From: Candidatus Magnetomicrobium cryptolimnococcus
Lineage (GTDB): Bacteria > Nitrospirota > Thermodesulfovibrionia > Thermodesulfovibrionales > Magnetobacteriaceae
Direction of reading: 5' to 3'
Assembly: GCA_018606805.1 (NCBI GenBank)
Contig: JAGYWI010000008.1
Span: 1 to 64,000 of the forward strand
DNA: 64,000 nt
In this document: piece after piece, positions 17,791 to 26,335 of the stretch
Position numbering within the stretch: position 1 is the first letter of the stretch
Layout: every line of letters starts with the position of its first letter
Notes under the pieces: model-generated
Seen by the model: only the letters and a program-made list of their open reading frames with translations
The model's database searches: none
What the model was told of the DNA's origin: nothing
Position numbers and translations under genes: made by a program

Positions 17791-18049
17791 TATCCACTCC
17801 TTAAACTATTTTAACATAATTTAAGGTTGAGCAATTTGTCAAGATAATTTTTTTTCTATTTGTATCTCACTTAGACTCTGTCTTCATTGTTTGGTTTTTT
17901 ATAATGCCATGAAATTTAAATAGGGTAGTAATTTTACCTATTTCCGTTTTTAATAATTAAAATTCCTGATTATCTATTTTAAAAGTTGAAAAAAAATAGG
18001 TAAATGTTTTACGTTAATTACGTATATAAAAAAATAAGGAGGAGTATCT

Positions 18050-19075
18050 ATGGCTGCAAAAAACATCAATCTTGCACTTCAAGGGGGAAGTACGCATGGG
18101 TCATTTACATGGGGGGTGTTAGATAGACTACTTGAAGAGACTGATTTGGATATTGTCGGTGTATCAGCCACAAGTGCTGGGGCTGTAAATGGTTCATTAT
18201 TGGTATATGGGCTTTTAAAGGGCGGCAAAGAAGAGGCTCGCAAGGTTTTATCTGAGTTTTGGGAAAAACTCGCCCAAAAGTCTCTGTTTTCTCCGCTAAA
18301 CCAGCCAACGATTATAGACAGATTATATGCAGAGCATCCGGGTAATATGAACTTTAATCCGGTTTTTTGGTTTTTTAGCACAATAACTCGGCTTTACTCG
18401 CCTTACCAGCTTATGCCATTTGACATAAATCCGCTGCGAGACGTACTAAATGAAATCATTGACTTTAAAGTACTCCAAAGCTCTGATCATCCGAAACTAT
18501 TTCTTTCTGCAACTAATGTTAAAACCGGGAAAATCAAAATCTTCAGTAAAGACGAGCTCTCCATTAAGGCAGTGCTTGCCTCTGCCTGTCTGCCTTTTAC
18601 ATTTAAGTCGGTTGAAATTAATAATGAATACTACTGGGATGGCGGTTATATGGGAAATCCGGCACTATATCCACTGTTTTATAATACTAACTGCCCAGAC
18701 CTTTTACTTGTGCAAATAAATCCAATAAACATACCACATGTACCGACAACTGCCGGTGACATTGTAAATACGACAACGCGTATAGCCTTTAATTCAAGTT
18801 TGATGAGGGAAATGCGCGCCGTGTTATTTATTAATAGTCTTGTTGCAAAAGGGTTTGATGACGGTGGAAAACTTAAGCGTGCCCATATACATATGATAGA
18901 GGCAGAGGATGTTATGAATACGCTAAATGAAACAAGTAAGATGAACCTGAGCGGGGACTTTTTAAGCTACTTATTTAACATCGGGCGGCAGAGGGCGCAT
19001 GCTTGGATTGAAGCAAACTATGATAAAATTGGCAAGGAATCTTCTTGTAGTGTAGAGGATATATTTTTAAGTTAA
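18050..19075 (+). CDS. Patatin-like phospholipase / esterase
   Basis: The 341-residue protein has the patatin order: oxyanion loop LALQGGSTHGSFTWGVLD (6-23), nucleophile elbow VSATSAGAVNG (Ser near 46) and the catalytic Asp in WDGGYMGNPAL (about 200). The elbow reads A-x-S-x-G instead of the common G-x-S-x-G, and the oxyanion loop has Ser-Thr where Gly-Ala is usual. Related proteins hydrolyse phospholipid acyl esters or short poly-hydroxyalkanoates. There is no signal peptide, so it is probably cytosolic or peripheral. GGAGGAG stands eight bases before the ATG. Confidence 0.87.
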   Translation: MAAKNINLALQGGSTHGSFTWGVLDRLLEETDLDIVGVSATSAGAVNGSLLVYGLLKGGKEEARKVLSEFWEKLAQKSLFSPLNQPTIIDRLYAEHPGNMNFNPVFWFFSTITRLYSPYQLMPFDINPLRDVLNEIIDFKVLQSSDHPKLFLSATNVKTGKIKIFSKDELSIKAVLASACLPFTFKSVEINNEYYWDGGYMGNPALYPLFYNTNCPDLLLVQINPINIPHVPTTAGDIVNTTTRIAFNSSLMREMRAVLFINSLVAKGFDDGGKLKRAHIHMIEAEDVMNTLNETSKMNLSGDFLSYLFNIGRQRAHAWIEANYDKIGKESSCSVEDIFLS

Positions 19076-19114
19076 AAAATACCTGTGCTCTTTGGACCGA
19101 GGGGGATTAAGGCA

Positions 19115-21178
19115 ATGGATAAGGCTGCTGTTTTTAATGAGCGGCTTAGAAATAAGATGCTTATGAGGATTCTTATTTCAACAGCGGTTTTGTTAATAGT
19201 AATAGGGATTGTCATTCTTATATTTACTAGAAAACTGTTCATCATAGAGCTTGAAAAGCAGGCACAATACAAAGTAGCTCAAGCCTCATCGCAGATAAAT
19301 GGTTGGCTTATGGAAAAAAGCAGCTATCTTGATATGGTTGCAAGGCTGATAACAAAGGCGGCTGAAGCCGGCGAGGTACTTGATAAGGAAAAATTTAAGG
19401 CAATCTTTAATGAATCCTACGGTCTTTCTTATGTTTATATGGGTTTTGTAGATGGCTCCTTTATTACGGGCTCAGATTGGATACCTGATGCAAATTACGA
19501 TCCGCGTCAACGCACGTGGTACTTGCAAGCCCTCATGGCAGAAAAAAACACCTTCACCGTGCCATACAAGGATGCTAAGACTGGTAAGATGATAGTTACT
19601 ATAGCACAGCCTGTCATAGTAAACAAACGGCTCATTGGTGTTGTAGCAACAAATCTCTATATAAATGAAATTGTAAGTATCATAGACACATTAAAAATAG
19701 GGCAGGGTAGCTACTCTCACCTCGTTGACGATAGCGGCATATATATTACTCACGAAGATAATGAGTTAGCTCTTAAAAAGGATATACGTGCCACAGAGGA
19801 TGGGTGTAGGTTTTCAACCTTTCAAGCTAATGGGGGAAACACCATGGGCTTTGAAGTTGATGGCTACTATAAGGTATTTAACCGTATACCAGTGTCAGGG
19901 TGGCATATTGTATTTAACCTTCCACTTTCTGAAGTAAATAAGCCGTTAAATAAACTCTATACAGTATTTGTTGGAGGTTTTGTTATAGCCGTAATCGCCC
20001 TGACTATAACAACAAACCGGACTAGTAAACTGATAACCCACCCCATACTAACCCTTGTTGATGGTGCAAAGCACATAACGGCAGGGCAGTACGGCTTTAC
20101 AATTAATATACCAAGCAAGGATGAGATCGGTTATCTAACAGCATCTTTTAACGATATGTCTAAGGGATTAAAGGACAGGGAGTTTATTAAGTCAACCTTT
20201 GGGCGTTTCATCTCGGATGAGATTGTTAAAACACTGATAGAAACCCCTGAAGGACTAAAGCTTGGTGGTGTAAAACAACGAGTTACTATATTGATGGCAG
20301 ATATTAGAGGATCCACGTCGCTTGCCGAAAGACTGCCGGCTGAATTATACGTCTCTATAGTAAACAACTTTCTTGGAACTATGACCGATATAATAATTAA
20401 ATACGGCGGTACTATTGATGAGTTCATAGGGGATGCTATATTAGCAATATTTGGAGCACCAGTACTAAAAGAAGATGATGCGACAAGAGCCGTAGCTTGC
20501 GCTATTGAGATGCAAAATGCAATGGCTGCCGTAAACCTGTGGAATAGGGGACAAGAGTATCCGGAAATAGAGATGGGTATTGGTATGAATACCGGAATGG
20601 TTGTTGTGGGCAACATTGGCTCTTCTAAGCGTTCAAAGTATGGTGTTGTTGGAAAACACGTAAGCTTAGCATCAAGAATTGAATCATATACAACTGGCGG
20701 AGAGATTATTATATCTGAGGCAACTAAGGAAGGCATTGGAGAAATATTAAAAGTGAAAAAAAGCCTAAAAGTGCAACCAAAAGGATTGGTTGAGCCTGTT
20801 ATTTTATATTACGTAACTGGGCTCGGTGGTGAGTATAATTTGGAATTAAAAGAGGAAATTGAAACGCTTGTAAAACTACAAAAGGTTGTAAACATAAAAT
20901 TTGCACTTTTAGAAGGCAAACACATAGATGGAGCGTTTTATGAGGGATACATTGAGGAATTTTCGAAAAAAGAGGCTATTGTTTGTGTTGCTATAGATGA
21001 TGTAAATGTTTTAGATAATATGAAAATAAGTGTCTCTGATACTAATGGTACTGAAATACCAGGAGACGTTTATGCAAAGGTAGTTGAGGTGGACAATATA
21101 CCTAAAATAAAAATACGATTTACATTGATTGCACCACAAGTGATGAGCTACTTTAAAGAAAAAGAAAAAAAAGCATAA
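19115..21178 (+). CDS. Membrane receptor class III nucleotide cyclase (dCache-HAMP-cyclase)
   Basis: I prefer the ATG at 19115 (687 residues, GAGGGGG ten bases upstream) over the in-frame GTG at 19085. The order is: membrane helix (about 15-37), periplasmic dCache domain (WYLQALMAEKNTF, TIAQPVIVNKRLIGVVATNLY), second helix (about 285-305), HAMP, then the cyclase domain with MADIRGSTSLAERL, DEFIGDAILAIFG and VGNIGSSKRSKYGVVG. Metal-binding Asp residues are present. A beta-rich C-terminal domain of about 90 residues follows, possibly PilZ-like. The adenine-selecting Lys position reads Glu (DEFIGD), so cAMP versus cGMP is open. It senses an extracellular ligand. Confidence 0.88.
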   Translation: MDKAAVFNERLRNKMLMRILISTAVLLIVIGIVILIFTRKLFIIELEKQAQYKVAQASSQINGWLMEKSSYLDMVARLITKAAEAGEVLDKEKFKAIFNESYGLSYVYMGFVDGSFITGSDWIPDANYDPRQRTWYLQALMAEKNTFTVPYKDAKTGKMIVTIAQPVIVNKRLIGVVATNLYINEIVSIIDTLKIGQGSYSHLVDDSGIYITHEDNELALKKDIRATEDGCRFSTFQANGGNTMGFEVDGYYKVFNRIPVSGWHIVFNLPLSEVNKPLNKLYTVFVGGFVIAVIALTITTNRTSKLITHPILTLVDGAKHITAGQYGFTINIPSKDEIGYLTASFNDMSKGLKDREFIKSTFGRFISDEIVKTLIETPEGLKLGGVKQRVTILMADIRGSTSLAERLPAELYVSIVNNFLGTMTDIIIKYGGTIDEFIGDAILAIFGAPVLKEDDATRAVACAIEMQNAMAAVNLWNRGQEYPEIEMGIGMNTGMVVVGNIGSSKRSKYGVVGKHVSLASRIESYTTGGEIIISEATKEGIGEILKVKKSLKVQPKGLVEPVILYYVTGLGGEYNLELKEEIETLVKLQKVVNIKFALLEGKHIDGAFYEGYIEEFSKKEAIVCVAIDDVNVLDNMKISVSDTNGTEIPGDVYAKVVEVDNIPKIKIRFTLIAPQVMSYFKEKEKKA

Positions 21179-21180
21179 GA

Positions 21181-21257
21181 GCTGCGGAGGCGCACTCCCA
21201 AACCCAGCCCCCTACGGGAGTGAGCCTACGCACTTCCTAAAACTTTTGACTTGTTAT
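21181..21257. repeat. Intergenic GC-rich repeat, second family, copy 1
   Basis: Directly after the cyclase stop comes GCGGAGGCGCACTCCC, then ACGGGAGTGAGCCTACGC and CCTAAAACTTTTGACTTGTT. The same pieces recur, in either orientation, at about 22216-22305, 32411-32592 and 59661-59790. It stands out from the AT-rich surroundings and codes for nothing. Confidence 0.65.
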
Positions 21258-21321
21258 TTTTTGGTTGTCCTTTTACATTAGCGCAAAGCTCCAGTAATTT
21301 AGAAAAAAGCACAAGTGGTAC

Positions 21322-21350
21322 TTGACAAATATTGCACAGTATCGTAATAT
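21322..21350 (+). promoter_or_regulatory. Sigma-70 promoter for speD
   Basis: TTGACA at 21322-21327 and TAATAT at 21345-21350 are separated by 17 bases, a near-consensus promoter. Transcription would begin near 21357, leaving a leader of about 50 bases before the speD start. Confidence 0.7.
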
Positions 21351-21407
21351 ATAAAGCTTGGTTGGGTTTTGCCCATAAGTAAATAAAACTATTGAGAGGG
21401 TAAGGAA

Positions 21408-21824
21408 TTGTATGCTTTAGGTAAGCATCTATTGATTGAATTAAGAGATTGTAATGAGGGAATTTTAAATGATCTGCAGAAAATTACCAATTTGATGGTA
21501 AATGCTGCTAAAAGGTCAAAGGCAACAATAGTAGATGTATCGTTTCATGAGTTTAACCCTTATGGCATAAGTGGTATGGTTATTATTGCAGAATCCCATC
21601 TGTCAATACATACCTGGCCAGAATACAATTATGCGGCGGTAGATATTTTTACCTGTGGCAATTTGATAGATCCTAAGGTGGCGGCCGATTATCTCATTGA
21701 GGGATTTGGCTGTAAGGATCCGTACATTACCTACTTAAAAAGAGGTTATGTAACGAACATGGTTGATTGCACTGTTGGTGCTACAGAAACTACATATATG
21801 TCAGATGTAGAGCTTGTCTCTTGA
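21408..21824 (+). CDS. speD: S-adenosylmethionine decarboxylase proenzyme SpeD
   Basis: The 138-residue proenzyme provides decarboxylated SAM for spermidine synthesis. It contains ESHLSIHTWPEY, where cleavage before the Ser creates the pyruvoyl cofactor, followed by YAAVDIFTCG with the catalytic Cys region; this is the short bacterial/archaeal form. The start is a TTG at 21408, three bases after GAGAGGGTAAGG; the ATG at 21412 is out of frame and stops at once. No speE lies nearby. Confidence 0.94.
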   Translation: MYALGKHLLIELRDCNEGILNDLQKITNLMVNAAKRSKATIVDVSFHEFNPYGISGMVIIAESHLSIHTWPEYNYAAVDIFTCGNLIDPKVAADYLIEGFGCKDPYITYLKRGYVTNMVDCTVGATETTYMSDVELVS

Positions 21825-21999
21825 GACGTTTTTGTTTATTAACCATGATGAATACCTATTGTTATAATTTTCTATTAGAAAAGTTGCTTTATATTTATTA
21901 CAAAGAGCTTATTTTATATGAGATGCGGTTGTTCTTTGCTACGTAGTTTGTGAATTTCATACTGAGTTAGAAATTTTTGTTAGTTTTATAATAAAAAAG

Positions 22000-22028
22000 T
22001 TGCAAAATATTAAAATTTGTTGTATACT
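22000..22028 (+). promoter_or_regulatory. Sigma-70 promoter for tRNA-Asn
   Basis: TTGCAA at 22000-22005 and TATACT at 22023-22028 are 17 bases apart and end 29 bases before the tRNA. This is the expected placement for a stable-RNA promoter. Confidence 0.65.
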
Positions 22029-22057
22029 ATTTACAGAGTATGTATGAGAGTTTGAGT

Positions 22058-22133
22058 TCCTGGGTAGCTCAGTCGGCAGAGCGGGTGGCTGTTAACCACT
22101 TGGTCGGGGGTTCGAATCCCTCCTCAGGAGCCA
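22058..22133 (+). tRNA. tRNA-Asn (anticodon GTT)
   Basis: A full cloverleaf folds from 22058 to 22133. The acceptor arms are TCCTGGG / CTCAGGA, the D-arm is GCTC/GAGC, and the anticodon stem is GGTGG/CCACT around loop CTGTTAA with GTT at 22091-22093. The T-arm contains GGTTCGAATCC, and the discriminator is G. CCA is encoded. Confidence 0.96.
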
Positions 22134-22215
22134 ATAATATATAGCCAATTAGGTTTCCCTCTTTGAAATGTGTTTGTGGATAAGCATTACAGTCAGTATA
22201 AAAGGATAATTGCAT

Positions 22216-22305
22216 AGATAACAAGCTAAAAGTTTTAGGCAGTGCGTAGGCGCACTCCAGTAAGGGGTGTGAAGGTTTTCCCCCACGCCTTTTTTTTCTT
22301 TTCTT
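22216..22305. repeat. Intergenic GC-rich repeat, second family, copy 2
   Basis: Read in reverse relative to copy 1, it contains GATAACAAGCTAAAAGTTTT, GTGCGTAGGCGCACTCC and GGTTTTCCCCCACGCC, followed by a pyrimidine tract. It lies between tRNA-Asn and the convergent membrane-protein gene. Confidence 0.65.
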
Positions 22306-22306
22306 T

Positions 22307-24079
22307 CTAAAAAAAGCCGCCTTGCGGCCAATAGAAATAGTAATAGAGTTGTGGATAACCCAAGGCATCTATATTATTGACTAAAAATACTAATACGATA
22401 GCAACCCAAGTAAAAATATCGCCAACCGTTTGATGTAGGTGGGTTTTAATTTCATAAAGTAGTATGCCGCAAAGTAGATAAATAGCAGGGTATGCTGTGT
22501 ATACAAAACGTGGGAGGGATGATAGAAAAACACCGCTCCAGAGCACCTTTCCATAAGTTAAAAATGCTATGTTTAAATAAGAAGCCAAAAGGATAATCAT
22601 GATTGTGATTGCTGTTTCTTTTTGTCTAATAAAAAAAGCACCGGCTAAGGCTATTACAAATGGTAATATTAAAAATGCCTTATTGAGACTACTGAAAAAT
22701 ATAGATAATGTATAGGTTGTCAACTGGTAGAATTCTGGAAAGTTTGGATTATTCAAAAATTGGCTGATGTTTGCAATTGCCATTGCGATAAAGCCGCTAT
22801 TTTCCTGTTTTAGTGTTAGATTTAAGACATGTTGTTGGAGTACTATAAAACCATAAAAAACGATCACGGCTATTATTATGCTAAAAATAACATTATGTAT
22901 AGGTTTTTTTCTTACCAACAAAGGATAAATGAGAAAGTATATGTATATGGAGTATATGTCGTAAATGAGTGATAATAGTCCTAATAAAACTCCAAAGAGT
23001 ATGTAGTGGGGGGTTTTGGTGTTTTCATTTTGGATAATAAGGGTTTCAAAGATATATAGGGAGAGTATGATAGCGGCATAGCCTGTTAAGTAGTTCATTG
23101 GTTGGGCAGCATACATAATAAACCCTGACCCACAGCCGGTTAAGAGTGCTGCATACTTGCCTATTTTTTTACCATCTTTCATAATAGCAGCGCAATAGCC
23201 ATATATGGCTACACAGGCAAAAAACCATACAAGCATATTTAACGTTAAAAAGACATAGTAGGGGTTTATGAAATAACTGAATTGGCTTGAAATATAAAAA
23301 GTAAGGGGACGTCTTATGAGCATTGTATTAGTTACCTTGGGTACGCCCATGAAGTGTTCTTCTAAGTCTCGAAAGACAAAGTAGTCCTCATTCACTCTAC
23401 CTTGTCCGTTTGGAAAGAGCGGTACTGTGTAGAAGTAATTCATCTGCGGAGGTCTTTCATAGTGGGGGACGTAGGAGTAAGGTGAGCGCATGGAAATATG
23501 CAGCCATGTTTGTAGCATAATTAGTAAAAAAAGCATAAACCATGGGGTTAATTTACGGATTAGGTCAGTCCTCTGGTTTTTAGCCTTTCGGTGGATATAG
23601 AAAAACAACATTGATGTTACAAGTAAGGTTATTAATGTAAAGAAAAGAATTTCAAATGGCATGGATTTAAGATTTAATAGTGCTCCGGGCAGCCAGTCAA
23701 GTGCTGCTGGATAGGCAACATCAGGGGTTTGGCTTTGCCAAAAGGCCGGTCTTTCTTTATGATAATAAAGGCTATCTATATATAACCATCTGTAGGGGAT
23801 AGTGCATATAATAGCTGATGCTAACGTAATGTAGCGTGCAAGTTGCGTATTTTTTGTGTAATAGCAAATAATATAGTAAAGTGTAGGCATGAAAAAAATA
23901 AACATATACGCAGAACTTAAATACCCTCTTAATGAATATTCCCATAAGGGTTTTGACCAATCGTAGCGTCCAATAAGTAAAATTAGACAACTAATAAAAA
24001 AGATTGCCCACGCCTTTACATGGTTTATACTATATATTGTGGTAGATTTATTGTTTGTATTTAGCTTTACTTGGCGCAT
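22307..24079 (-). CDS. Large polytopic membrane protein, possible GT-C-like glycosyltransferase
   Basis: The 590-residue protein has roughly 12-13 membrane helices and a soluble-looking stretch at about 205-255 (RSPYSYVPHYERPPQMNYFY, QGRVNEDYFVFRDLEEHFMG). The build, with charged and aromatic loops between helices, is like GT-C or GtrII-type polyprenyl-dependent glycosyltransferases, but I see no decisive DxD or family motif, so the assignment is tentative. The last codons (WPQGGFF) are formed by a terminator hairpin. It stands alone, without glycosylation genes beside it. Confidence 0.55.
   Translation of the reverse strand: MRQVKLNTNNKSTTIYSINHVKAWAIFFISCLILLIGRYDWSKPLWEYSLRGYLSSAYMFIFFMPTLYYIICYYTKNTQLARYITLASAIICTIPYRWLYIDSLYYHKERPAFWQSQTPDVAYPAALDWLPGALLNLKSMPFEILFFTLITLLVTSMLFFYIHRKAKNQRTDLIRKLTPWFMLFLLIMLQTWLHISMRSPYSYVPHYERPPQMNYFYTVPLFPNGQGRVNEDYFVFRDLEEHFMGVPKVTNTMLIRRPLTFYISSQFSYFINPYYVFLTLNMLVWFFACVAIYGYCAAIMKDGKKIGKYAALLTGCGSGFIMYAAQPMNYLTGYAAIILSLYIFETLIIQNENTKTPHYILFGVLLGLLSLIYDIYSIYIYFLIYPLLVRKKPIHNVIFSIIIAVIVFYGFIVLQQHVLNLTLKQENSGFIAMAIANISQFLNNPNFPEFYQLTTYTLSIFFSSLNKAFLILPFVIALAGAFFIRQKETAITIMIILLASYLNIAFLTYGKVLWSGVFLSSLPRFVYTAYPAIYLLCGILLYEIKTHLHQTVGDIFTWVAIVLVFLVNNIDALGYPQLYYYFYWPQGGFF
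22309..22328 (-). terminator. Rho-independent terminator inside the last codons of the membrane-protein gene
   Basis: On the minus strand GCCGC-AAG-GCGGC is followed by seven T. The T-run contains the first base of the TAG stop codon (22307-22309), so the hairpin overlaps the coding sequence. Confidence 0.65.
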
Positions 24080-24265
24080 TAGCTTTTACACTATATTTAT
24101 GATACTATATTTATGATAGCTTAAAAGTCAAGATAAAAATTATTCAATTTTATAAGCCTTGTTTGTACAGTAAGACATTATGTATAATGTAACAATAAGT
24201 GGTTAGGTCTGTTGTTTTGTCAGTGAAGAATTATGAAAGGAGTTTTTGCAGTTAGGTAGATTATA

Positions 24266-24796
24266 GTGTTATTTTGGTATCTGATAGTACTTATATTTTC
24301 TATATTAAACCAGTTATATGATTTACAGGTCTTTTCGCTAGTGCTGCCATTGATTTTATTGAGCATTCCTTTATGGTTAGTACAAAAAGTACCTATCAAT
24401 ATTGGTTTTAAAGATATATTGTTAACATTAGTAACAATATTGTTATCTATATTACCTTATTCGTTAGTTATTATTTTTGTCTTAAATGGTCTTGTAATAA
24501 TACCGCCTTTGAGCTTTGCCCTCCATACGCTTATGGTATCTGCTATACCGGAGGAAATGTTTTTTAGAGCTTATATGCAAGAAAGATTAGGAAATAATTA
24601 TAAGGCTATAATTATAGTAAGCGTTCTTTTTTCTTTATGTCATAGTGCCAGATTTTACACAACAGGCGATATAGAACCACTCTTAACCTTTTTCCCTTCG
24701 TTAATCATAGGATGGCTTTATATGAGGACGGCTAGCCTAACCGCCCCCATATTATTTCACTTTGTTGCAAACTTCGTGTATGCAGCCATTACTTAG
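24266..24796 (+). CDS. CPBP family intramembrane metalloprotease
   Basis: The 176-residue membrane protein carries the three CPBP motifs: EEMFFRAYMQ (EExxxR), FSLCHSARF with the second-motif His, and FHFVANFVYA (HxxxN/B-like). Such proteins are Rce1/CAAX-related intramembrane proteases or protein-maturation and bacteriocin-immunity factors. The start is a GTG at 24266; there is only a weak AGGTAG site before it. Its stop lies five bases from that of the convergent Pro/Tyr-rich gene. Confidence 0.8.
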   Translation: MLFWYLIVLIFSILNQLYDLQVFSLVLPLILLSIPLWLVQKVPINIGFKDILLTLVTILLSILPYSLVIIFVLNGLVIIPPLSFALHTLMVSAIPEEMFFRAYMQERLGNNYKAIIIVSVLFSLCHSARFYTTGDIEPLLTFFPSLIIGWLYMRTASLTAPILFHFVANFVYAAIT

Positions 24797-24801
24797 TGTA
24801 C

Positions 24802-25158
24802 TTACCTGTAGCACTTGGTATACCGATCAACTACAACACCGTGATCGTCAACGACCTTTACGTCTTCACATGGTGGACTGTAAGCAGGTGCCGGTACGTA
24901 AACGGGTGCAGGTGCATAGTAAACGGGTGGTCTTACATAGTATGGTGGTGGTGGACTTACATAGTATGGTCCCGGTGGCGGTGGTGGAAAAAACGGATAG
25001 GTTATAGCATTTATTATTGGAGGACCAAAAAGCACTATGCCGGCTGCCATTAAGGCTGCTGCTTCATTATTAATGGCACTTGCATTGTTTGGTACGCTTA
25101 AGGCCATCACTGATATTAGCACAACTATTGATACTATAATATTTACCTTTCCTCTCAT
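24802..25158 (-). CDS. Small secreted Pro/Tyr-rich protein
   Basis: The 118-residue protein has a signal peptide (about 1-28, ending NNASA), a hydrophobic stretch (AALMAAGIVLFGPPIINAI) and then a low-complexity part with PPPPPGPYYVSPPPPYYV and PVYYAPAPVYVPAP. It ends with PPCEDVKVVDDHGVVVDRYTKCYR, which has two Cys that could form a disulphide. It resembles YXXP-type small envelope proteins of unknown function. AGGAGG stands upstream on the minus strand. Confidence 0.75.
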   Translation of the reverse strand: MRGKVNIIVSIVVLISVMALSVPNNASAINNEAAALMAAGIVLFGPPIINAITYPFFPPPPPGPYYVSPPPPYYVRPPVYYAPAPVYVPAPAYSPPCEDVKVVDDHGVVVDRYTKCYR

Positions 25159-25357
25159 GGCTTACTTAAACCTCCTTTCTTTGTAACTATTACCCCTCAC
25201 TTATTTATTATTGTCATAAAATAGAGGCAGTTACACTTTTTGCCTATATATAGATTATAAAACATTTCTATTGTAAATTTGTAAAGCAGTTTTATAGTGG
25301 TTTTTGACGGCATTATCTTTCTGAGCTTTTTTCCCACAATTACAAATGACTACCAAC

Positions 25358-25386
25358 TTGACAAGGTATATTTTTTTTGTTAACGT
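25358..25386 (+). promoter_or_regulatory. Possible promoter for the M28 peptidase operon
   Basis: TTGACA at 25358-25363 is followed 17 bases later by TAACGT, a poor -10. The -35 match is exact and the position suits the gene starting at 25403. Confidence 0.35.
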
Positions 25387-25402
25387 AATTTAGGGGTATT
25401 AA

Positions 25403-26335
25403 ATGGAAGATAAAAATAACGCTAATGTTGCTATGTTGGATTTGCAGCAGTTAAATAAAAATTTAAAAGACACTGTTTATTTTTTATGTGAAGGCATAGG
25501 GCCGAGGCATTTTTCTAACACCTTGGCGCTTGATAATACAGCTATGTTCATTTCAGAAAAATTGAAGATGTTTGGATATGAAGTAAAATACCAGGAGTAT
25601 GAATTTAATAAATCAGTTTATAAAAACGTATATGCTGTCCTAAATGGAACCAAATCGGCAGAGGATGTGCTTGTAATAGGCGCCCATTATGATACGATAA
25701 AAGATAGTCCGGGGGCAGATGATAATGCAAGTGCCGTAGCGGTGCTTTTAGAACTTGCAAGGATTTTTTCAAATATACCTCAGAAACGCACTATACACTT
25801 TGTGGCTTTTACCTTAGAAGAGCCGCCGGTCTTTGGTACGTCTTTTATGGGGAGCTATATGTATGCTCACTATTTAAAGAAACAGGGGGTTGCTGTTATG
25901 GGGATGATATGTCTTGAGATGTTAGGGTACTTTACGGAGGAGCCAGAAAGTCAGTTTTATCCATTATATTTTTTAAGATGGATATTTCCAAAGACAGGTA
26001 ATTACATTGCATTTGTTGGTAACCGCAATTCTAAAGACCTTATAGAGTTAGCCAAGTCTGGTTTTAAAAAGGCTACCCCTCTACCTGTTGAGAGCATATG
26101 TATGGTAAAAAGTATACCCGGTGTAACTTTTTCGGACCACCGCTCTTTTTGGAAACTTGGGTATAAGGCAATCATGGTAACGGATACGGCTTTTTATAGA
26201 AATCCACACTATCACACCCACTCAGACACAGCCGACAAACTTGACTATGAACGTATGGCACACGTGGTAGCCGGTCTTGTTTCCTCTATTACAGAGTTGG
26301 CAAATAAGGAGTTGGCTGACTCATTAAGTAGCTAA
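25403..26335 (+). CDS. M28 family zinc aminopeptidase
   Basis: The 310-residue protein shows the M28 zinc-ligand series: IGAHYDT (His), PGADDNASA (bridging Asp), TLEEPP (general-base and ligand Glu) and HYHTHSDTADKLDY (last His). No signal peptide is visible, so it is probably cytoplasmic, unlike many relatives. The stop overlaps the ATG of the RluD gene (TAATG), so they form an operon. Confidence 0.87.
   Translation: MEDKNNANVAMLDLQQLNKNLKDTVYFLCEGIGPRHFSNTLALDNTAMFISEKLKMFGYEVKYQEYEFNKSVYKNVYAVLNGTKSAEDVLVIGAHYDTIKDSPGADDNASAVAVLLELARIFSNIPQKRTIHFVAFTLEEPPVFGTSFMGSYMYAHYLKKQGVAVMGMICLEMLGYFTEEPESQFYPLYFLRWIFPKTGNYIAFVGNRNSKDLIELAKSGFKKATPLPVESICMVKSIPGVTFSDHRSFWKLGYKAIMVTDTAFYRNPHYHTHSDTADKLDYERMAHVVAGLVSSITELANKELADSLSS

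Noticed and set aside
20131-20736. Minus-strand frame of 201 codons inside the cyclase gene
   Set aside because: It is a shadow of the cyclase domain, with no ribosome site or recognisable protein features.
21360-21407. Possible riboswitch in the speD leader
   Set aside because: The leader is only about 50 bases and folds into nothing more than a four-pair stem (TGGG/CCCA).
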